DNA of 64,000 nucleotides from Fretibacterium sp. OH1220_COT-178 (lineage in GTDB: Bacteria; Synergistota; Synergistia; Synergistales; Aminobacteriaceae). The position numbers and the translations under genes are program-made. The DNA is taken from NCBI RefSeq assembly GCF_003860125.1, contig NZ_RQYL01000004.1, positions 62,001 through 126,000 of the forward strand, in the 5' to 3' direction. The notes under the pieces were generated by a model. It was not told the origin of the DNA, made no database searches, and worked only from the letters and a program-made list of their open reading frames with translations. Positions 33,687 through 41,908 of the stretch are shown piece after piece (the first letter of the stretch is position 1; each line of letters begins with the position of its first letter).

Positions 33687-34508
33687 TCAATTGTCCTCCC
33701 TGTCGCGAGACCAACGGGAGAGCGAAAGGGAAGGAGTCCCCTCTTCACTCGAGGGAGTCCCCTCCGATTTTTCCGCCATCTCCAGCTCGAACTCCTGCTG
33801 AGCCTTGTCCACCATCTGGCCGAAATCAATCAAAAGGGAGACGGTATCCCTCAAAAACTGCTGCTTTTGTAGGTTCAGGAACCGCAGCCTGCTCTCGTAA
33901 GCCTCGACCTCACTGGAGGATTGCTCGATGGTTCGGCGGGCCTCCATGCGAGCGGAGACGAGCATCTCCTCGACCTGCTCCGTCGCCTCTTTTTTCCGGG
34001 CGGCAATATCCCGCTCCAGGTTTTCCCAGCGCTTCTGCGTGTCCTGTCGCACCTGCTGGGCCTCCTTCAGGATGTCCGAGGCTGCCGCCCTGGCCTCCTG
34101 CAGGATCTGTTCGGCGGAGCGATTGGCCTCATCGAGGCGATCCTTGATCTCGAACTCCAGTTTTTCCAACCTGGACTCCGATTCGGCCAGCCGGTTTTCG
34201 GCCTCCTGCCGAGCCTGATCCAAAATCTGTTCCGTCTGCAGCCGAGCCTCTTCCTCCATCTCTTTTGCGCTCTTGCGCGCCTGAATCAGAGCGTCCTTGA
34301 TCATATCGGTCATGGACTCCTGCTTCTTGACGTAGTCTTCGAGCTCCTGTATCCGCCGTTCCCGCTCGTCGAGACGCACGGAGTAGGCTTCGAGGTCGTC
34401 CGCGATCTGGTTCAGGAATTCCTCGACCTCCGGAATCGCATAACCTCCGAAAGAGGCCTTCTTGAATGCTTTTACCTCAACGTCCTTGGCGGTCAAAAGG
34501 TCCGACAT
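33687..34508 (-). CDS. divIVA: DivIVA-domain coiled-coil protein
   Basis: A 273-residue protein with an N-terminal DivIVA domain (KDVEVKAFKKASFGGYAIPEVEEFLNQI split over residues 8-36; the FGGY turn and EVEEFL helix fit the membrane-curvature-binding region), then about 200 residues of coiled coil rich in E, A, R and Q. The tail contains a duplicated EGTPS motif. DivIVA recruits partners to division sites and poles. The ATG (34506-34508) overlaps sepF by 32 bases. Confidence 0.88.
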   Translation of the reverse strand: MSDLLTAKDVEVKAFKKASFGGYAIPEVEEFLNQIADDLEAYSVRLDERERRIQELEDYVKKQESMTDMIKDALIQARKSAKEMEEEARLQTEQILDQARQEAENRLAESESRLEKLEFEIKDRLDEANRSAEQILQEARAAASDILKEAQQVRQDTQKRWENLERDIAARKKEATEQVEEMLVSARMEARRTIEQSSSEVEAYESRLRFLNLQKQQFLRDTVSLLIDFGQMVDKAQQEFELEMAEKSEGTPSSEEGTPSLSLSRWSRDREDN

Positions 34509-34917
34509 TTTCCAGCTCCTCCTCAGCCCACTCCTCGAACATGCCCTCGTGTGGCGTCACGACGTAAAGTGCGGGTTCGATGTACTCCATCCGCCCCTTA
34601 TGGGCAAACGCCACCCCGCCCATAAAGTTGATGAAGGGACGCCCCTCCTCCTCGAAAGTCTGGGGGTCGAGCTCATGAAGATCCAAAAGGATCATCACTC
34701 CATCCAACAGGGCATCCCGAAGCCTGAGCTTGATCTCCTCGGAGGGGACCCCCTTGAAAAAGACCATCCTCAAAGGGGCCAATGCAGGCCGAACCTCTTC
34801 CCTTCGACGGGCTTGAAAGGACTTGTGGGACGATTTTGGCTTTTCCTCATAATAATCCTCGGATTCCTCGTAATCCTCGTCGCCATAGAACCCCAAGAGC
34901 TGCATCAACTTCCTCAC
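34477..34917 (-). CDS. sepF: cell division protein SepF
   Basis: A 146-residue protein: short amphipathic N terminus (MRKLMQLLGF), acidic Glu/Tyr/Asp-rich linker, and a C-terminal SepF domain (VMILLDLHELDPQTFEEEGRP split; INFMGGVAFAHKGRMEYI). SepF bundles FtsZ filaments and tethers them to the membrane. The GTG at 34915-34917 has GAGGAG seven bases upstream. First gene of sepF-divIVA-recG-recX, behind a promoter at 35160-35188. SepF in a lipid A-type diderm is noteworthy. Confidence 0.9.
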   Translation of the reverse strand: MRKLMQLLGFYGDEDYEESEDYYEEKPKSSHKSFQARRREEVRPALAPLRMVFFKGVPSEEIKLRLRDALLDGVMILLDLHELDPQTFEEEGRPFINFMGGVAFAHKGRMEYIEPALYVVTPHEGMFEEWAEEELENVGPFDRQGR

Positions 34918-35159
34918 GCGTCTACTCCTCCTCAGAACAGGCTGTCAGGATATGCCCGTGCCTCCGAATATCTGTAAAAAGCGTTGCATCCAACGCAGCT
35001 TCCCCAGAGAGCCCGTCCCGTTCATGAAAAGAACCGGACCGGGATGGAGATTTGAGCCGGCCCCGTATCGATTTCGGAGGGGGCGTCGGCAATCTCCTGA
35101 AATTCTACATGTCTCCCCTGTTCGATTGCGCCCCTTGATGGGGGCGGCCTCCCACAACA

Positions 35160-35188
35160 AATATAACATTTATCATGGGAAAAGTCAC
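35160..35188 (-). promoter_or_regulatory. promoter of the sepF-divIVA-recG-recX operon
   Basis: Minus strand GTGACT (35183-35188), 17-base spacer, TATATT (35160-35165), in an AT-rich block right after yggS. The predicted start near 35153 leaves a leader of about 235 bases before sepF, including a CGCCCC/GGGGCG hairpin; I see no convincing gene in that leader. Confidence 0.62.
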
Positions 35189-35197
35189 AAAAAAGGG

Positions 35198-35878
35198 TCA
35201 GCGAACACCAAAAAGAGCCGTTCCGACGCGTACCATCGTACTGCCCTCCAGGATGGCCCACTCGAAATCCCCACTCATCCCCATGGAGAGAACCGGCAGG
35301 GCCAAGCCGGAGGAGGCCCGGGCTTTCAAAAGCAGTTCCCTCAAAGAGGCAAAGGCCGTTCTCACCCGAACCTCATCCTCCGTCAACGGGCCTATCGTCA
35401 TCAGCCCCTGCAAGGCGAGACGAGAGGATCGAAGAACGTGGTCCAACAACCTTGGGAAGTCGTCCGGTGCCGCCCCCGTCTTGCTTCCCTCCTCCGCAGT
35501 ATTCACCTCGATGAGGACGGGAAGCGTGCGATCGAGCTCGAGCGCTATACGATCGAGCGTGGAGGCGATCGCAATGGAATCTACGGAATCCACGCTGTCA
35601 AACAACTCTATCGCCTTACGAGCCTTGTTCCCCTGCAGATGGCCGATAAGACGCCACTTGGGGCCCGGATCGGCACCCCATTCCTTTCTCTTGGAGAGCG
35701 CCTCCTGAACCCGGTTTTCTCCGAAGGCGTCGAGCCAAGGCGCGGCCTCGCGCATCTCCGCTACCGTCCTTGTCTTGGTCACCCCCACGAGGCAAACCTC
35801 GGAGGCGTCCCTGCCGGCACGCTCTGCGCAGCGAGCGATCCGCTCCTTGACATCCAGAATTCTGTTCTCAACAGTCAT
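35198..35878 (-). CDS. YggS-family PLP homeostasis protein
   Basis: A 226-residue PLP-binding protein (PLPBP/YggS/YlmE). The PLP lysine lies in VCLVGVTKTRTV, and FGENRVQEA, WRLIGHLQGNKAR, VLIEVNTAEEGSKTG and LSMGMSGDFEWAILEGSTMVRVG are hallmark segments. It binds PLP without known catalysis and balances vitamin B6 and amino-acid pools. The ATG (35876-35878) follows GGGGGGAAGCAC. Location next to sepF is a conserved neighbourhood in many bacteria. Confidence 0.93.
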   Translation of the reverse strand: MTVENRILDVKERIARCAERAGRDASEVCLVGVTKTRTVAEMREAAPWLDAFGENRVQEALSKRKEWGADPGPKWRLIGHLQGNKARKAIELFDSVDSVDSIAIASTLDRIALELDRTLPVLIEVNTAEEGSKTGAAPDDFPRLLDHVLRSSRLALQGLMTIGPLTEDEVRVRTAFASLRELLLKARASSGLALPVLSMGMSGDFEWAILEGSTMVRVGTALFGVR

Positions 35879-35889
35879 GTGCTTCCCCC

Positions 35890-36816
35890 CTACCAAAGCC
35901 TGATGACAGCGGATGGGGTCTTGTCGGCATCCAGAATCAGCTTGTTTCCGGGTGTCACTCCCTTGGTGATGAAAAAATGCCTGTCATCGGCGGGAAAACC
36001 CTCCACATCCTGGGATACGACTCGGCTACCCTGTACGAGAAAAACCAAGCTCCTGCCGTCCCGGACGATTACGGCCGTGTCCGGGACCATCACGCCCTGA
36101 AGATCTCCGGCAACCACACGGCAGGAAAATGCACGGGAGCGCAAAAAAGAGGGCGGAAAAAACGGCAGGCGGAGACAGACCTTGATCTTCTGTCCCGCAA
36201 ACTTTACGGCCACGACCTCCGCATTCCTGTCCTTGTCCTCCGAGGCGAGACGTATCCGGATCGAGGCGTCTCTGCCCTGAAGACTGCGCTCCAGCGACGG
36301 ACTTCGGTCGAGATAGGCAATGCATCGAAGAACCTGAGGTTGAGGCACGAACTTGCCCAAGGGCGCCCCCTTGCGCAACTGGGTGCCGTTCTCCAACAAA
36401 ACTGCAGATCTGAAAAACGGAAAAGGGGCGAACTCCGGCCAGAGGCGGGAGTAGACCCAAAGGCCTTCCTGACCGTCCAGGGCAGGGAAAAAATACCCCG
36501 GAGCCGGGACCCTAACGGCCACCCCGTCCAGGGCCGCCACGGTCTCCCCCTTGGCCACCCTTCGCGGAAGAGGCGAAAGGTAGGTGAGAACTCCATCCTT
36601 AGGAGCGTGAATGACCTGCTCGTCCCACAGAAGGATTCCCTCGAGCGGTTGCTCTTCAAGATAGCCGACCGCGGAGGCCTCGATCAGCTCGGGATGGAGC
36701 TGTTTATACTGTTCCAGCCAGACGAGGTAGGATTTGGCGGCAAGGGCAAAAATCGACAAGAATGCCGCGTAGTAAACCAAGCGCCCCAGCAGTCCGACCC
36801 TTCCCTGCAGTTCCAT
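35890..36816 (-). CDS. HlyD-like membrane-anchored protein of unknown role
   Basis: A 308-residue protein with one N-terminal membrane segment (LVYYAAFLSIFALAAKSYLVWL) and a periplasmic part with a biotinyl-lipoyl-like hairpin region (IHAPKDGVLTYL; KGETVAALDGVAVRVPAPGYFF) and C-terminal beta-barrel-like segments (GVMVPDTAVIVRDGRSLVFL). It resembles periplasmic adaptors, but no transporter or outer-membrane channel is adjacent; its partner is yggS, 11 bases downstream. Some Gram-positive sepF neighbourhoods carry a similar uncharacterised HlyD-like gene. The ATG at 36814-36816 follows AAAGGGG. Function unknown; a division or envelope role is a guess from position. Confidence 0.65.
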   Translation of the reverse strand: MELQGRVGLLGRLVYYAAFLSIFALAAKSYLVWLEQYKQLHPELIEASAVGYLEEQPLEGILLWDEQVIHAPKDGVLTYLSPLPRRVAKGETVAALDGVAVRVPAPGYFFPALDGQEGLWVYSRLWPEFAPFPFFRSAVLLENGTQLRKGAPLGKFVPQPQVLRCIAYLDRSPSLERSLQGRDASIRIRLASEDKDRNAEVVAVKFAGQKIKVCLRLPFFPPSFLRSRAFSCRVVAGDLQGVMVPDTAVIVRDGRSLVFLVQGSRVVSQDVEGFPADDRHFFITKGVTPGNKLILDADKTPSAVIRLW

Positions 36817-37146
36817 GACGTACGGCCCCTTTACCCTTTTATTCCGCGCCCAGTCAGCCGGCGATCGTTGCGCTTCGGATTTTTCGCTTCCCACCTCCAC
36901 GTTCGGCCGTTGCCTCCAGGACGCCGGGAGGAAAAGCCGTGCCTTCCGGATACGACGGACAAGTCGGCAAGACGTTCGAGATGATGAAAGCTTTGCGAAG
37001 CGGAATTTTCGTTTTGAAATGAAACGGAGCCCGGCCTCGACAAGGCTTTTCTGCAAAAGACAAAAAGGGACAGCCTTGGAAAGGCTTCCCGTATCATGAA
37101 TTATACATGATTTTCCTCGACGGAAAGAAAAAGTCGATAGGGCATT
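36817..37146 (-). other. 330-base intergenic region upstream of the HlyD-like gene
   Basis: No gene is supported here. On the minus strand the HlyD frame stays open back to about 37056, but the product is basic with no ribosome-binding site. The region contains a TATAAT within an inverted repeat (37093-37111) and an otherwise featureless leader of about 275 bases. Confidence 0.55.
37093..37111 (-). promoter_or_regulatory. TATAAT -10 element inside a 19-base inverted repeat
   Basis: ATCATG (37093-37098) and CATGAT (37106-37111) form a perfect inverted repeat around AATTATA, so the minus-strand TATAAT (37100-37105) lies almost exactly at its centre. The -35 is poor. This looks like a promoter with an operator over the -10 for the HlyD-like gene and yggS; the regulator is unknown. 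Confidence 0.5.
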
Positions 37147-38010
37147 TCAATTTTTCCAGCGATTGTGCATCCAGAACCAAAGTTCCGGCCGAGGGGCGAT
37201 CATCTTCTCCAGGGCGCGGTTGACCTCCAGAGTCAGCAGCTCTGCCCTGCGACGCCTGTCGCGCTCCTCGGGGACGGGCAGAGGCGGAAAAAAACGGATG
37301 GTGTGCCTGAAGGGCGCCGTTCGATAAATGCCCACAGGGACAATAGGGACCGAGGCCAGCAACGAAAGCACGGCGGGCCCCGTCGTGTTGGTGCAGTCAT
37401 GCCCCATGAAGGGCAACCGTACCCCTCCCAGCCAGGAGATATCCGCGAGAAGGGCGATATGAGCCCCCTCCTTCAACAGACGGACGAACTCCAAGGTCGA
37501 AATTCCCTTCGGCAACAGACCAATTCCGGAACGCTCCCGATATTCCCGCACCAAATCGGAGATCTCCCGATCATGGATCTCCTGTGAGACGACGTAGGGG
37601 GAGGGCCTCTCCGCTGCCCTTCGAAACTGCGCGTACCAGGCCGCCAGGAGCTCCCAATTCCCCAGGTGAGCACTCACGAACAAAGCGCCCCTTCCCGGGG
37701 CCTGGAGTGCCTCCATGTGATGCCCTCCCTCGACCGACTCGACCCAATGCAGGGCCTGGGAGGGGTCCCGCTGCAGGGCCAGAAGCTCCGTCACCGTCCA
37801 GGCCAGATGTCCGTAGAGCCTACGCCGCATATCCGTTCGCCACGCCCGGTCCTTCTCCGGATGAACGAGACTTAGGTTGGCTTCGATCCTCCGCTTGCGT
37901 GGAGAAAAAAGCCTCAGGAGGCCGTTCAGAAAAGCGGCAACCGCCCTCCCCCGCCATCCGGGCTTGGCCGCTGCCTGAAAAAGCCTCAGCGTTCGGATGG
38001 CCAGACTCAC
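37147..38010 (-). CDS. lysophospholipid/lipid A acyltransferase (LpxL/HtrB family)
   Basis: A 287-residue acyltransferase with the HX4D/E-type motif SAHLGNWE (His about 113), the GIGLLPKG segment, ADISWLGGVRLPFMG and a C-terminal RPELWFWMHNRWK, all typical of late lipid A acyltransferases at the inner membrane. It suggests an outer membrane with lipid A or a related lipid. The GTG (38008-38010) has GGAGGGG upstream and overlaps the glycosyltransferase stop as GTGA. Confidence 0.87.
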   Translation of the reverse strand: MSLAIRTLRLFQAAAKPGWRGRAVAAFLNGLLRLFSPRKRRIEANLSLVHPEKDRAWRTDMRRRLYGHLAWTVTELLALQRDPSQALHWVESVEGGHHMEALQAPGRGALFVSAHLGNWELLAAWYAQFRRAAERPSPYVVSQEIHDREISDLVREYRERSGIGLLPKGISTLEFVRLLKEGAHIALLADISWLGGVRLPFMGHDCTNTTGPAVLSLLASVPIVPVGIYRTAPFRHTIRFFPPLPVPEERDRRRRAELLTLEVNRALEKMIAPRPELWFWMHNRWKN

Positions 38011-38852
38011 GCGTTCCCCTCCAGGACCGATTCGTAGAGAGCCTCAAGAGTGTCGGCGCTCTCGGCGGCGGAGTAGTGCGTCTTTATGAAATGCCGGGCG
38101 GATGTGGCTCGGGCGCGCCCTTGATCGGATAACGCCCGCTCCATGGCCTGCCTCCACGCTCCCTCCTCATCCTCCTCGACGATGAAACTGCCCTCGCCTC
38201 CCAGTAAAGAATGCAGATATGAGGAATCCCGACCAACGACGGCAAGCCCCTGAATCGTGAGCGCCGCGGCGAGCAGAGCGTCGGAGGGGCTGCCGCCGGA
38301 GAGGAAAAAACCGCTCTTGGCGGAGGCTGTGTTGAAGCGCTCCGACCGCAGATCCACGATGCGACACCCCAGGTCGGTGACGGCCTTTCTCAGGTTGGGT
38401 GGCGCATCCCGCCAGTTGAGGTAAGCCGCCTCGGAGCGTTCCGTGGCTGGCTCCTCCGCCTGGGGAAGACGGGATTCGAAGGTCGGCTTGATGATGGACT
38501 CGCCGTCGCCGGCCTGTTCCGTAAAGAGCCTTGAGGGGTGTCCCCTCCAGGCCGGGGAGGGGGCCCAGGAGGTGTGCACCGTCCTGGATCGCACCCGAAC
38601 CAATCCCCACCACAAGGGGGGAGTCCCCCAAAGGTGCCACAGGGATCCTCCCGAGAAGACCAGCCGCATACGCTCCAGCCCCGTCAGCGCCCTCCAGGAG
38701 AGGATGCCGTCCACGCAAAAATCGGTCGTCCCACCATCCACGAAAAGCGAAACAGAAACGTTTCGCGCCCTCAGTGCAGTGGCCATGTTTCCGATCATCG
38801 CGCGCTCCCAGGGGTGGGCGATTTTCGACACATACCAAATGCAGGGGATCAT
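38007..38852 (-). CDS. glycosyltransferase-like protein (GT-B/GT4 type)
   Basis: A 281-residue protein starting MIPCIWYVSKIAHPWERAMIGNMATALRAR (first 30 residues, split here as two parts), i.e. a GT-B N-terminal pattern, with a later SGGSPSDALLAAALTIQGLAVV segment matching the nucleotide-sugar-binding, E-rich region of GT4 enzymes, and a C-terminal helix. It is shorter than usual GT4 proteins (about 350-400), so the N-terminal domain seems reduced. Coupled to the lipid A acyltransferase by a GTGA overlap, so a role in lipopolysaccharide core or glycolipid synthesis is plausible. Donor and acceptor unknown. Confidence 0.62.
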   Translation of the reverse strand: MIPCIWYVSKIAHPWERAMIGNMATALRARNVSVSLFVDGGTTDFCVDGILSWRALTGLERMRLVFSGGSLWHLWGTPPLWWGLVRVRSRTVHTSWAPSPAWRGHPSRLFTEQAGDGESIIKPTFESRLPQAEEPATERSEAAYLNWRDAPPNLRKAVTDLGCRIVDLRSERFNTASAKSGFFLSGGSPSDALLAAALTIQGLAVVGRDSSYLHSLLGGEGSFIVEEDEEGAWRQAMERALSDQGRARATSARHFIKTHYSAAESADTLEALYESVLEGNA

Positions 38853-38898
38853 CCTCGCCTCCGTCCCCCTCCTTTCTCGGGGAAAGAACTCATGTACT

Positions 38899-40179
38899 CT
38901 AGGAAAACGCCGCCAGATGGAAACGCTTTCGTCCGATCCGGACGAAGAGATAGCGGCCGGCTCCCAAATTTTCGCGGGTTATCATGGCTCCCTCGTCGAC
39001 GATCCGGACCCCGTTCAGGGACACCCCGCCCTGACGGATCGCTCGTTTGGCCTCTCCCCGGCTCTCGCAGGCCCCGCAGGCGGTCAGCACGTCCAGCGCT
39101 CCGGCGGGCAGGGAAAGCTCCAGGGACGAGAAGGGAACCTCCTCACGGAGGGTGGCGTAGGCCTCCTCCGTAAGATCCGAAAGGTCAACGTCCGAATCGA
39201 ACAACACGGAACTGGCCTTGACGACGCCACGAGCCGCCTCCTCGCCGTGGACGAGGCGCGTCGTCTCGAGGGCCAGCCGGCGCTGGGCCTTTCGCTCCTC
39301 CGGACGGGCGGAGTGCTCCTCGATGACGGAACGGATCTCCTCGAGGGGCAGGAAGGTGAAGAGCTTGAGGAGGCGCTCGACATCCCGATCGTCCGTGTTG
39401 ACCCAGAACTGGTAGAAACGGTACGGCGTGGTGCGCCTGGGGTCCAGCCACACCGCACCGGCCTCGGTCTTGCCGAACTTCGTTCCCGATGTGGTCAGCA
39501 ACAAGGGCTGCGTCAGGCCGAAGACCTCCCCACCCAGGGATTTCCTGACATAATCGGATCCCGCAAGCAGATTTCCCTGCTGGTCGTTTCCGCCCATCTG
39601 CAGTCGGCACCCGTAAGACTCGTAAAGATGCCTGAAATCGATGGATTGCAGCAGCACATAGGAAAACTCGGTGTAGGAGATGCCCTTCTCCGGGTCCTCG
39701 AGCCGGCTTCGCACGTACTCCCGGGCAATCAGGTTATTTACGGAAAAATATTTGCCGACGTCGCGCAGAACATCGAGGAAGGAGAAGGACGACAGCCAGT
39801 CGTAGTTATTGAGCAGCAGGGCGGAGTTCTTCCCGCAGTCGAAGTCGAGAAAATGCGCCAGTTGGGCTCGGACGCTCTCCACGTTGTGCCGCACCTCTTC
39901 CACCGTGATGAGGTTGCGCTCCTTGCTCTTGCCGGAGGGATCGCCGATCAGGCCCGTGCCGCCGCCCGCCAGGGCGATGGGGCGATGTCCCGCGCGCTGG
40001 AGCCATGCGAGGGCCATCAAAGGGATCAGGTGTCCGACGTGCAGGCTGTCCGCCGTGGGATCGAAGCCGACGTAGGCCGTGACCATCCCCTCGTCCATAA
40101 CCTCGCGCAGTCTGTCCTCCGCACTGCACCACTCCACGTAACCGCGGGCCCGCAAAACATCAAAAGCCTTCTCCGACAT
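38899..40179 (-). CDS. tyrS: tyrosyl-tRNA synthetase
   Basis: A 426-residue class I synthetase. HIGH-type motif LHVGH (in DPTADSLHVGHLIP), AGGGTGLIGDPSGKS, the QMGGNDQQGNL tyrosine/tRNA region, KFGKT as the KMSKS equivalent, and a C-terminal S4 RNA-binding domain (CESRGEAKRAIRQGGVSLNG). The ATG at 40177-40179 has GGGAGG upstream. It has its own promoter (40251-40279) and a short leader of about 65 bases, so there is no room for a T-box. Confidence 0.95.
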   Translation of the reverse strand: MSEKAFDVLRARGYVEWCSAEDRLREVMDEGMVTAYVGFDPTADSLHVGHLIPLMALAWLQRAGHRPIALAGGGTGLIGDPSGKSKERNLITVEEVRHNVESVRAQLAHFLDFDCGKNSALLLNNYDWLSSFSFLDVLRDVGKYFSVNNLIAREYVRSRLEDPEKGISYTEFSYVLLQSIDFRHLYESYGCRLQMGGNDQQGNLLAGSDYVRKSLGGEVFGLTQPLLLTTSGTKFGKTEAGAVWLDPRRTTPYRFYQFWVNTDDRDVERLLKLFTFLPLEEIRSVIEEHSARPEERKAQRRLALETTRLVHGEEAARGVVKASSVLFDSDVDLSDLTEEAYATLREEVPFSSLELSLPAGALDVLTACGACESRGEAKRAIRQGGVSLNGVRIVDEGAMITRENLGAGRYLFVRIGRKRFHLAAFS

Positions 40180-40250
40180 CCTCGACTTCCTCCCGTTTTC
40201 TTTACTATCTGGAGCGCAGTTGCCTGTATTTCAGGCCTCTCGACCGACCC

Positions 40251-40279
40251 ATTATAGCGAGAATTTCTTTTTTTGTCCC
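40251..40279 (-). promoter_or_regulatory. promoter of tyrS
   Basis: Minus strand GGGACA (40274-40279), 17-base A-rich spacer, perfect TATAAT (40251-40256). The predicted start is near 40244. Confidence 0.7.
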
Positions 40280-40314
40280 CCGAGGCCGTGCCGGACGGGG
40301 ATGGAGGCCACGGC

Positions 40315-41898
40315 TCAGAGCCCCGGCTTTTTCCGGGCGGCCGCCTCCAGGAGCGTCCGTGCGGAAAAGAGGAGGTGCATCACTTCCTCGGCATCGGACA
40401 GGACCTTCTCGTCCCCGCGCAGCCGCTTCAGAAGAAGCTCAATGTCCTTCAGGGCCGCACGCGCCCTGCTGCGAGGTGCCGCAGCCTCGGCGGATACGCG
40501 TTTCACCGGGACATCCGGATCGATCAGGAATTCCTGACCGGCGCTGGGAACGATTCCCCGCATGCCGTTCTCCTGCAGCGATACCGAGAGGGCCTGAGAG
40601 GCCTCCGGCTCGCCGTGCGTGACGAAAAACAGGGGATTTGTCGTGAAATTGCCGGCCCAGGCAAGCAGGTCGTCCCGGTCCCCGTGCGCGGAAAAACCAC
40701 CGATCGTATGGACCTGAGCCTTGAGGACCACGTCCTCCCCCGCAATCCGCAGCTCGGTCTCTCCGTCGACGATGCGTCTTCCCAGCGTTCCGTATGCCTG
40801 ATAGCCCACGAAAACGATATGATTCTTGGGATTCCAGGCCCCGTGCTTCAGGTGGTGCACGATGCGTCCGCCCGTGCACATGCCGCTTCCCGCGATGACG
40901 ATGCCGAACGGGACATCGTTGAGTTGCTGTGAATCCTCGGAGGTCAAGACGTTTCGAAACCCCCTGGGGGAGAAGAGATCTACTCCCGACGCGGCGTGGC
41001 GCCGAACCTCCTCGGACAGGGTGTCGCCATAAGCACGGTAGAGTTCCGTCGCCCGGACGCCCATGGGGGAATCGAAAAAAATGGGGACCTCGGGAAGGAT
41101 CCCCTCGATCTGCATCAGCGAGAGTTCGAAGAGGAGGCGCTGGGCCCGATCCACGACAAAACTGGGGATCAGCACCTTGCCCCTGTCCTTCAGGGCCGTC
41201 AGGATCACGGCCCTGAACTCCTCCCGGGTCGCCTGGTCGTCCTTGTGCAGCCGATCGCCGTAGGTCGATTCGATCAGGACGTAGTCGGCCTCACGGATCA
41301 CCGAAGGCGCCCGGTCCACTGCCGGAAACTGCTGGCCGAGGTCCCCGCTGAACACGATACGCGTCGTTCCGCCCCCCTCCCGAAGCTCGAAGGCGACGGA
41401 GGAACTCCCCAGTATGTGTCCGGCATCGTGCAGGGAAAAGACCACGCCATCCGAGGCGGAAGTCCTCGCCTCCCACTCCACCGGTCGCAGAAGTTTCAGA
41501 GCCCCATCGACGTCGCTCTCGTCGTAGAGAGGCTCGATCGGCGGCAGGCCCTTGCGGAGCGCCTTGCGGCTCCGCCATTCCGCCTCCTCCTTCATCAGAT
41601 GGACGGAATCGTGCCAGAGGATCTCGACCAGGCGGGCTGTGGCGGGAGTCGTCCAGATGGGCCCCTCGAAGCCCTGCCGGACAAGGTAGGGGATGCGCCC
41701 GGAGTGGTCCATGTGGGCATGGGTCAGAAAGACCGCGTCCAGCTCTCCCGGACCGAACGGAAGGGGCTCCCGGTTCCTCTCGTCCTCGTTCGCCCCCTGA
41801 TGGATGCCGCAGTCCACGAGAAAACGATAGCCGTCGCAATCAACGCAATAGCAGGAGCCCGTGACCTCGCCTGCGGCTCCGACAAAACGTATCTTCAC
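40315..41898 (-). CDS. beta-CASP metallo-beta-lactamase RNase-like protein
   Basis: A 527-residue metallo-beta-lactamase fold protein with the zinc motif THAHMDHSGRIPYL (HxHxDH), HDAGHILGSS, VFSGDLG, and the beta-CASP plus RNA-specificity segments GSGMCTGGRIVHHLKH, VGYQAYGTLGRR and IGGFSAHGDRDDLL. Members are mRNA 3'-end processing or RNase J-like nucleases. The C-terminal 60 residues are a charged helical extension outside the fold. The GTG (41896-41898) has GGAGGG five bases upstream. It is followed by tyrS but separated by that gene's promoter. Confidence 0.87.
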   Translation of the reverse strand: MKIRFVGAAGEVTGSCYCVDCDGYRFLVDCGIHQGANEDERNREPLPFGPGELDAVFLTHAHMDHSGRIPYLVRQGFEGPIWTTPATARLVEILWHDSVHLMKEEAEWRSRKALRKGLPPIEPLYDESDVDGALKLLRPVEWEARTSASDGVVFSLHDAGHILGSSSVAFELREGGGTTRIVFSGDLGQQFPAVDRAPSVIREADYVLIESTYGDRLHKDDQATREEFRAVILTALKDRGKVLIPSFVVDRAQRLLFELSLMQIEGILPEVPIFFDSPMGVRATELYRAYGDTLSEEVRRHAASGVDLFSPRGFRNVLTSEDSQQLNDVPFGIVIAGSGMCTGGRIVHHLKHGAWNPKNHIVFVGYQAYGTLGRRIVDGETELRIAGEDVVLKAQVHTIGGFSAHGDRDDLLAWAGNFTTNPLFFVTHGEPEASQALSVSLQENGMRGIVPSAGQEFLIDPDVPVKRVSAEAAAPRSRARAALKDIELLLKRLRGDEKVLSDAEEVMHLLFSARTLLEAAARKKPGL

Positions 41899-41908
41899 CC
41901 TATCCCTC

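Noticed and set aside
34945-35169. A 74-codon frame in the yggS-sepF gap
   Set aside because: No ribosome-binding site, no family resemblance, and its start overlaps the predicted promoter; it is more likely sepF leader.
36817-37056. 80-residue N-terminal extension of the HlyD-like protein
   Set aside because: TTG start without ribosome-binding site, basic low-complexity sequence, and the membrane anchor only makes sense at the N terminus from the ATG at 36814-36816.
40180-40314. T-box leader upstream of tyrS
   Set aside because: Promoter mapping by eye leaves only about 65 bases of leader and no T-box core motif; the same holds for valS.
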